The position numbers were made by a program, and so were the translations under genes. 64,000 nt of DNA from Paractinoplanes ovalisporus (lineage in GTDB: Bacteria > Actinomycetota > Actinomycetes > Mycobacteriales > Micromonosporaceae): NCBI RefSeq assembly GCF_016834655.1, contig NZ_JAENHP010000013.1:186001-250000 (forward strand). The letters run 5' to 3'. This document shows, one piece after another, positions 60,895 to 64,000 of the stretch (positions within the stretch are counted from its first letter, which is position 1; each line of letters opens with the position of its first letter). The notes below the pieces were generated by a model. The model had not been told where the DNA came from and made no database searches. It was given only the letters and a program-made list of their open reading frames with translations.

Positions 60895-62199
60895 GTGGAC
60901 TGGGCGGAGATGGAACGGGTCGTGCACGACGGCATCGTGGCCGCGGTGGTGTCGGCCGCCTCGGGCGAGCACTTGGGCGCGGCGGCGCTGCACCATCTCT
61001 ACCGGGAGCAGGACGGCGTGATCACGCTGCCGTCGCTGGCCGTCACCGGCGACCCGGAGGGCTGGAGCCCGGCCGACTGGACGTTCGACGACGACGAGTG
61101 GCTGCCCGACGAGGTGGGCCGCCAGTGGGAGAAGAACCTGACCACGGCCGCGTGCTCCGGGACGACCGCGCGCTGGCACGCGACGTTCCGGAAATACCTG
61201 GGAACCCTCGTACGGGCGTGCAAAGCGGCCCGCAAGACGCTGCGCACCCGTGGCGTGGTCGACCGGAACTTCGTCGTGGTCCTGCTCGACGACGAACACC
61301 ACGCCGAGCTGATCCGGCGTGTGCTGCCCGCGTCCGACGTGCGGCGGCTGTTCCCCGAGCTCGACGAGCGGACCGCGGAACTCGCCCGGCTCCAGGGTCT
61401 CCCGCCCGCCGACCGGGCGGCCGAGCTGGTCGGTCGGCTGGGTCGCTTCGACGGTCCGCTCATGTCGGAGGACATCGAGGACGCGCTCCGCGCCCTGGGC
61501 CGAGACGCCTGGCCGGCGCTGATCCCGCTGTTGACCGTGCGCGACCGGGCGTGGCAGGCGGCCCGGCTGCTGGCCGACATCGGCGAGCCCGGCGATGAGG
61601 TCGTAGCGGCGCTGACCACAGCTCTGCGCAAGGCGAAGGGCCCCGACCTGGCCTGGACCGCGGTCGCGCTCTCCCGGCTGGGCCGGCTCGACGTGGTGCT
61701 TGACCGCCGGTCCGCACTGCCCACCGACGTCGTGGCCGGGGCGGTGGCCGCGCCGTACACGTCGTTCCGCAACTCCGCGGTCCGGTTCGCGCCGCTCGAC
61801 TACACCCCGCTGGCCGACGTTCTCACCCGCTGGCCCGGCTACTCCCCCGCCCTGGACGACTGTCTGCGCCCCGGCCGCGGCAGCTGCGCCATCACACCGG
61901 ACGAGGCGGCTACCGCGATCGAGGCCCTGTCGTCCCCGCACCCGCTGATCCGCCGTCACGCCGCCGGAGTGCTGGGCGAGCGCAACCTCGGCCGCCACGT
62001 GCTGCCCGCCCTGGCCGCGACCGCCCGCAACGACCCCGACCCGGCCGTACGCCGCATGGCGATCCTGTCGCTGCTGTTCTGGAAGAAGGACTCCCGCCAC
62101 CTGGAGGACCAGATCCGCCACCTCCTGGACGACCCGTCCACCGAGGTTCGCGACGCCGCCGCCCTGTGGCTACGCGAGCAGACCGCCCACTCCCGTTAA
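60895..62199 (+). CDS. HEAT-repeat protein of unknown function (434 aa)
   Basis: The N-terminal 190 residues are of unknown fold (VVHDGIVAAVVSAASGEHLGAAALHHLYRE). From about 195 on, HEAT-type helical pairs are visible (IEDALRALGRDAWPALIPLL; VRDRAWQAARLLADIGEPGD; HPLIRRHAAGVLGERN; DPAVRRMAILSLLF). HEAT arrays bind proteins or nucleic acids. GTG 60895 follows CAGGAT at leaderless distance; ATG 60910 is an alternative. It diverges from the DUF3800-like gene across the 49-bp array and its last codons are the first unit of the next array. Confidence 0.75.
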   Translation: MDWAEMERVVHDGIVAAVVSAASGEHLGAAALHHLYREQDGVITLPSLAVTGDPEGWSPADWTFDDDEWLPDEVGRQWEKNLTTAACSGTTARWHATFRKYLGTLVRACKAARKTLRTRGVVDRNFVVVLLDDEHHAELIRRVLPASDVRRLFPELDERTAELARLQGLPPADRAAELVGRLGRFDGPLMSEDIEDALRALGRDAWPALIPLLTVRDRAWQAARLLADIGEPGDEVVAALTTALRKAKGPDLAWTAVALSRLGRLDVVLDRRSALPTDVVAGAVAAPYTSFRNSAVRFAPLDYTPLADVLTRWPGYSPALDDCLRPGRGSCAITPDEAATAIEALSSPHPLIRRHAAGVLGERNLGRHVLPALAATARNDPDPAVRRMAILSLLFWKKDSRHLEDQIRHLLDDPSTEVRDAAALWLREQTAHSR

Positions 62200-62400
62200 A
62201 GTGCGCGACGCCCGCCGCCCTGTAGCTACCCGAGCAGACCACCCACCCCCGGCCACGCACGCCGCTCTGTAGCTACCCGAGCAGACCACCCACTCCCGTC
62301 AACGCCCGCCGCTCTGTAGCTACCCGAGCAGACCACCCACTCCCGTCAACGCCCGCCGCCCTATGGCTACCCGAGCAGACCGCCCACTCCCGTCAACGCC
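62164..62400. repeat. 47-bp tandem array forming both convergent gene ends
   Basis: CTAC(C/G)CGAGCAGACC recurs at 62170, 62226, 62273, 62320 and 62367; the last three steps are exactly 47 bp. The first unit encodes LWLREQTAHSR of the HEAT protein; the last, on the other strand, encodes ALTGVGGLLG of the HAD protein. Confidence 0.92.
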
Positions 62401-63164
62401 CGCGCGAAACCGTCCTCGGCCGCGCTCCCCGTGACCCGGGTGGCCGCCGCGCGTACGGTCGTGTGGGCGTTCCCCATCGCCACCGAGCGTCCGCACGCGG
62501 CGAACATGGGCAGGTCGTTCGGCATGTCCCCGAACGCGACGGCCTCGGCCGGCGAGAGGCCGAGCAGATCCAGAGCCCGCCGTACGCCCGTTCCCTTGTC
62601 CACACCGAGCGGCCCGATGTCGACGAGGTGGTCGGCCGAGTAGGAGATCGTGACCCGCCGGCTCAAGCCAGCCGCGGTCAGCCCCGCCACGAGCTCGTCC
62701 GAGCTCAACGTGGGATGCCGGATGTCGACGGCGTAAGCGGGCTTCCTCCACAAATCACCCAGGCCCATCTCACGCCACGGCTCGGACGGCAGGCCGCCGC
62801 GCAGCACGACGTGCTCCGGAGTCATCACCCGGCCGTCGACGACAAACGCCGACATGCCCGCACCCGGCATCGAACCGACGAACCCGGCCAGGTCCTGCAG
62901 CTCGTCCGGCTCGATGAACTCCTCCCACAGAGTCCGCCCGGTCGCCGGATCCCAGCCCCGCGAGCCGCCGTTGCCGACCGCCAGCGCGAACCCCCGCCCG
63001 AACCCGCCGAGCCGTCCCACCCCGGCGGGCGACCGGGCCGTGGCCGCGACAAGCGGGATGCCCAGCTCGCGCAGCCGTCCCGCCGCCGCCACCGTGGCCG
63101 GCGTGACCACGTCACCGGCCAGCACGATCGTCCCGTCCAGATCCGTCACGACGGCGCGAATCAC
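62367..63164 (-). CDS. Cof-type HAD phosphatase (265 aa)
   Basis: HAD-superfamily phosphatase with a large cap (Cof/IIB type). Motif I DLDGTI (about 8-13), motif II TARS, motif III Lys in GVDKGTGVRRAL, motif IV AFGDMPNDLPMF. Length is normal. GTG 63164 overlaps the stop of the upstream gene (GTGA). The last ten codons come from the tandem array. The substrate is probably a phosphosugar or nucleotide, by family only. Confidence 0.92.
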   Translation of the reverse strand: MIRAVVTDLDGTIVLAGDVVTPATVAAAGRLRELGIPLVAATARSPAGVGRLGGFGRGFALAVGNGGSRGWDPATGRTLWEEFIEPDELQDLAGFVGSMPGAGMSAFVVDGRVMTPEHVVLRGGLPSEPWREMGLGDLWRKPAYAVDIRHPTLSSDELVAGLTAAGLSRRVTISYSADHLVDIGPLGVDKGTGVRRALDLLGLSPAEAVAFGDMPNDLPMFAACGRSVAMGNAHTTVRAAATRVTGSAAEDGFARALTGVGGLLG

Positions 63165-63538
63165 GGCACGACCAGGGGGTTGACGTCCGGAAGGGCGGTG
63201 ACCGAGCTGTGGGCCTGCGCGCGCAGGGTGGCGATCGTCGCCGGCGGTGGGTCGAGCAGAGCCTCGCGCCGGGTCAGGCCCCAGCCGGCGTCGATGCGGG
63301 TCAGGTCGTCCCCGGTCACGGTCACCCCGAGCTCGCCGGCAAGGTCGCGGATCCACTCCAGTTCGGTGCGGTCGGCCCGGCCCGACTCCAGCCACGGCTC
63401 GAACTCGGCCCCCCGCCGCCGAACAACCTCCGCGTCGATCCCGAGAATCCCGCTCAGCCACCCAGCCCGGCCGGTGCCGCCGGGATACCTCCCCGGGTGC
63501 ACAAGCGTGTAAAGCAGGTCAAAGACCACAGCCTTCAC
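63161..63538 (-). CDS. Truncated HAD-like protein (125 aa)
   Basis: Starts like an HAD hydrolase (MKAVVFDLLYTLVHPGRYPG) and has helices typical of the cap (ELEWIRDLAGELGVTVTGDD), but ends after LRAQAHSSVTALPDVNPLVVP without motifs II to IV; full relatives are about 200-230 residues. The second Asp of motif I is also replaced by Leu. It is therefore probably inactive, a remnant or a deletion product. It is coupled to the Cof-type gene by a GTGA overlap. Confidence 0.7.
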   Translation of the reverse strand: MKAVVFDLLYTLVHPGRYPGGTGRAGWLSGILGIDAEVVRRRGAEFEPWLESGRADRTELEWIRDLAGELGVTVTGDDLTRIDAGWGLTRREALLDPPPATIATLRAQAHSSVTALPDVNPLVVP

Positions 63539-63559
63539 AGCGCCACCGACCCCTCCTGA

Positions 63560-63770
63560 TAAGCGTCACCTGGCCGTCCTTACGGGGACCACCTGGCCGT
63601 CCACGCGCACGCCACCCGCCCTCCCCACGCACGGCACCGGGCATTGCACGCGCCACCCAGCCCTCTCCCGGCCCCTCCCACGAGCACCACCCCTGGCCCT
63701 CTTCACAGGCGCCACCCGGCCGTCCGCGCGCGCACCACCCGCCCTCCCGACAAGCGTCACCTGGCCCCTC
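63560..63770. repeat. Degenerate repeats beside the methyltransferase gene end
   Basis: GCGTCACCTGGCC and related GCCACCCGGCCGTCC motifs recur five or more times at irregular spacing between 63560 and the methyltransferase stop. No gene is seen here. Confidence 0.65.
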
Positions 63771-63998
63771 TCATGAGCGCGGCCCCGCCACCACGTACAG
63801 GCGGTCGGGGGTGCGGCGTCCGATGCCCGGTTCCACCCGTACGGCGTCGAGGCCGCACCCGCTCAGGCCGGCGCGCAGCTCCTCCTCCGTCCAGGGGCGC
63901 ATCGTGAACTCGTGATGCGTGGTCTGCCCGTCCAGGTCGTAGGTCTCGGCCACCCGCAGCAGGCCGCTGTCCCAGGTCGTACGGCTGGTGAACGTGAG
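63771..63998 (-). CDS. SAM-dependent methyltransferase, C-terminal part (start beyond the window)
   Basis: The last 75 codons of a class I methyltransferase: SGLLRVAETYDLDGQ, FTMRPWTEEELRAGLSGCGL and RRTPDRLYVVAG match the end of that fold. The frame is open at the window edge; the SAM-binding motifs lie to the right. Confidence 0.75.
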   Translation of the reverse strand, partial: LTFTSRTTWDSGLLRVAETYDLDGQTTHHEFTMRPWTEEELRAGLSGCGLDAVRVEPGIGRRTPDRLYVVAGPRS

Positions 63999-64000
63999 CG

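Overview
The window reads as chromosome of a high-GC, filament-forming actinomycete, most likely Actinoplanes or another member of the Micromonosporaceae. Grounds: very GC-rich third positions, frequent GTG and leaderless starts, RamB-type control beside aceA/aceB, a cellulose/chitin-active copper oxygenase, and a full chemosensory operon of the kind expected in zoospore-forming relatives. The genus is inference; no rRNA or tRNA gene is present to fix it. LAYOUT. (1) 1-9470: right-hand and larger part of a small integrative element. It holds the C-terminal part of a large serine recombinase, a RepA-like AAA ATPase, about ten small unknown proteins joined by 4-bp start/stop overlaps, two minus-strand small genes and an XRE-TPR regulator. 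Its right end lies in the 3' part of a pirin gene, which is cut off after MWWNFV. No capsid, terminase or DNA-transfer gene is visible. (2) 10.2-18.5 kb: a 39-residue ORF and a 2,462-residue, almost wholly disordered minisatellite protein ending in a TPR-like fold. (3) 18.6-29.1 kb: membrane diguanylate cyclase, SDR/MarR divergon with paired operators, MacAB-like efflux operon, L,D-transpeptidase, a BrnT-like/RHH gene pair, a 33-residue TatA-like peptide, a CAP-domain exoprotein and an acyltransferase. (4) 29.2-38.4 kb: one co-directional Wsp/ACF-like chemosensory operon (CheW, CheR-TPR, CheW, MCP, CheA-REC, CheB, triple-receiver histidine kinase). (5) 38.5-47.3 kb: a PGRP-type amidase, two GNAT enzymes, an FtsX-type ABC exporter and a two-component pair. 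(6) 47.3-59.1 kb: a NACHT ATPase, a DUF305-like lipoprotein overlapping an AA10 oxygenase, two unknown genes, a NUDIX hydrolase, and the ramB-aceA-aceB glyoxylate-bypass divergon. (7) 59.2-64 kb: a DUF3800-like gene and a HEAT-repeat gene set among long tandem repeats, a Cof-type HAD phosphatase, a truncated HAD gene and the end of a methyltransferase. A striking property of the whole window is that many intergenic regions are built from short tandem repeats (34-59 bp units), each array with its own sequence, which reiterate the 3' end and stop codon of a neighbouring gene. At three convergent pairs the two outermost copies encode the C-termini and stops of both genes, on opposite strands. The same tendency appears inside the giant ORF as in-frame minisatellites (27-, 42-, 84- and 96-bp units). 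All assignments rest on reading motifs and spacing by eye; no database search was possible.
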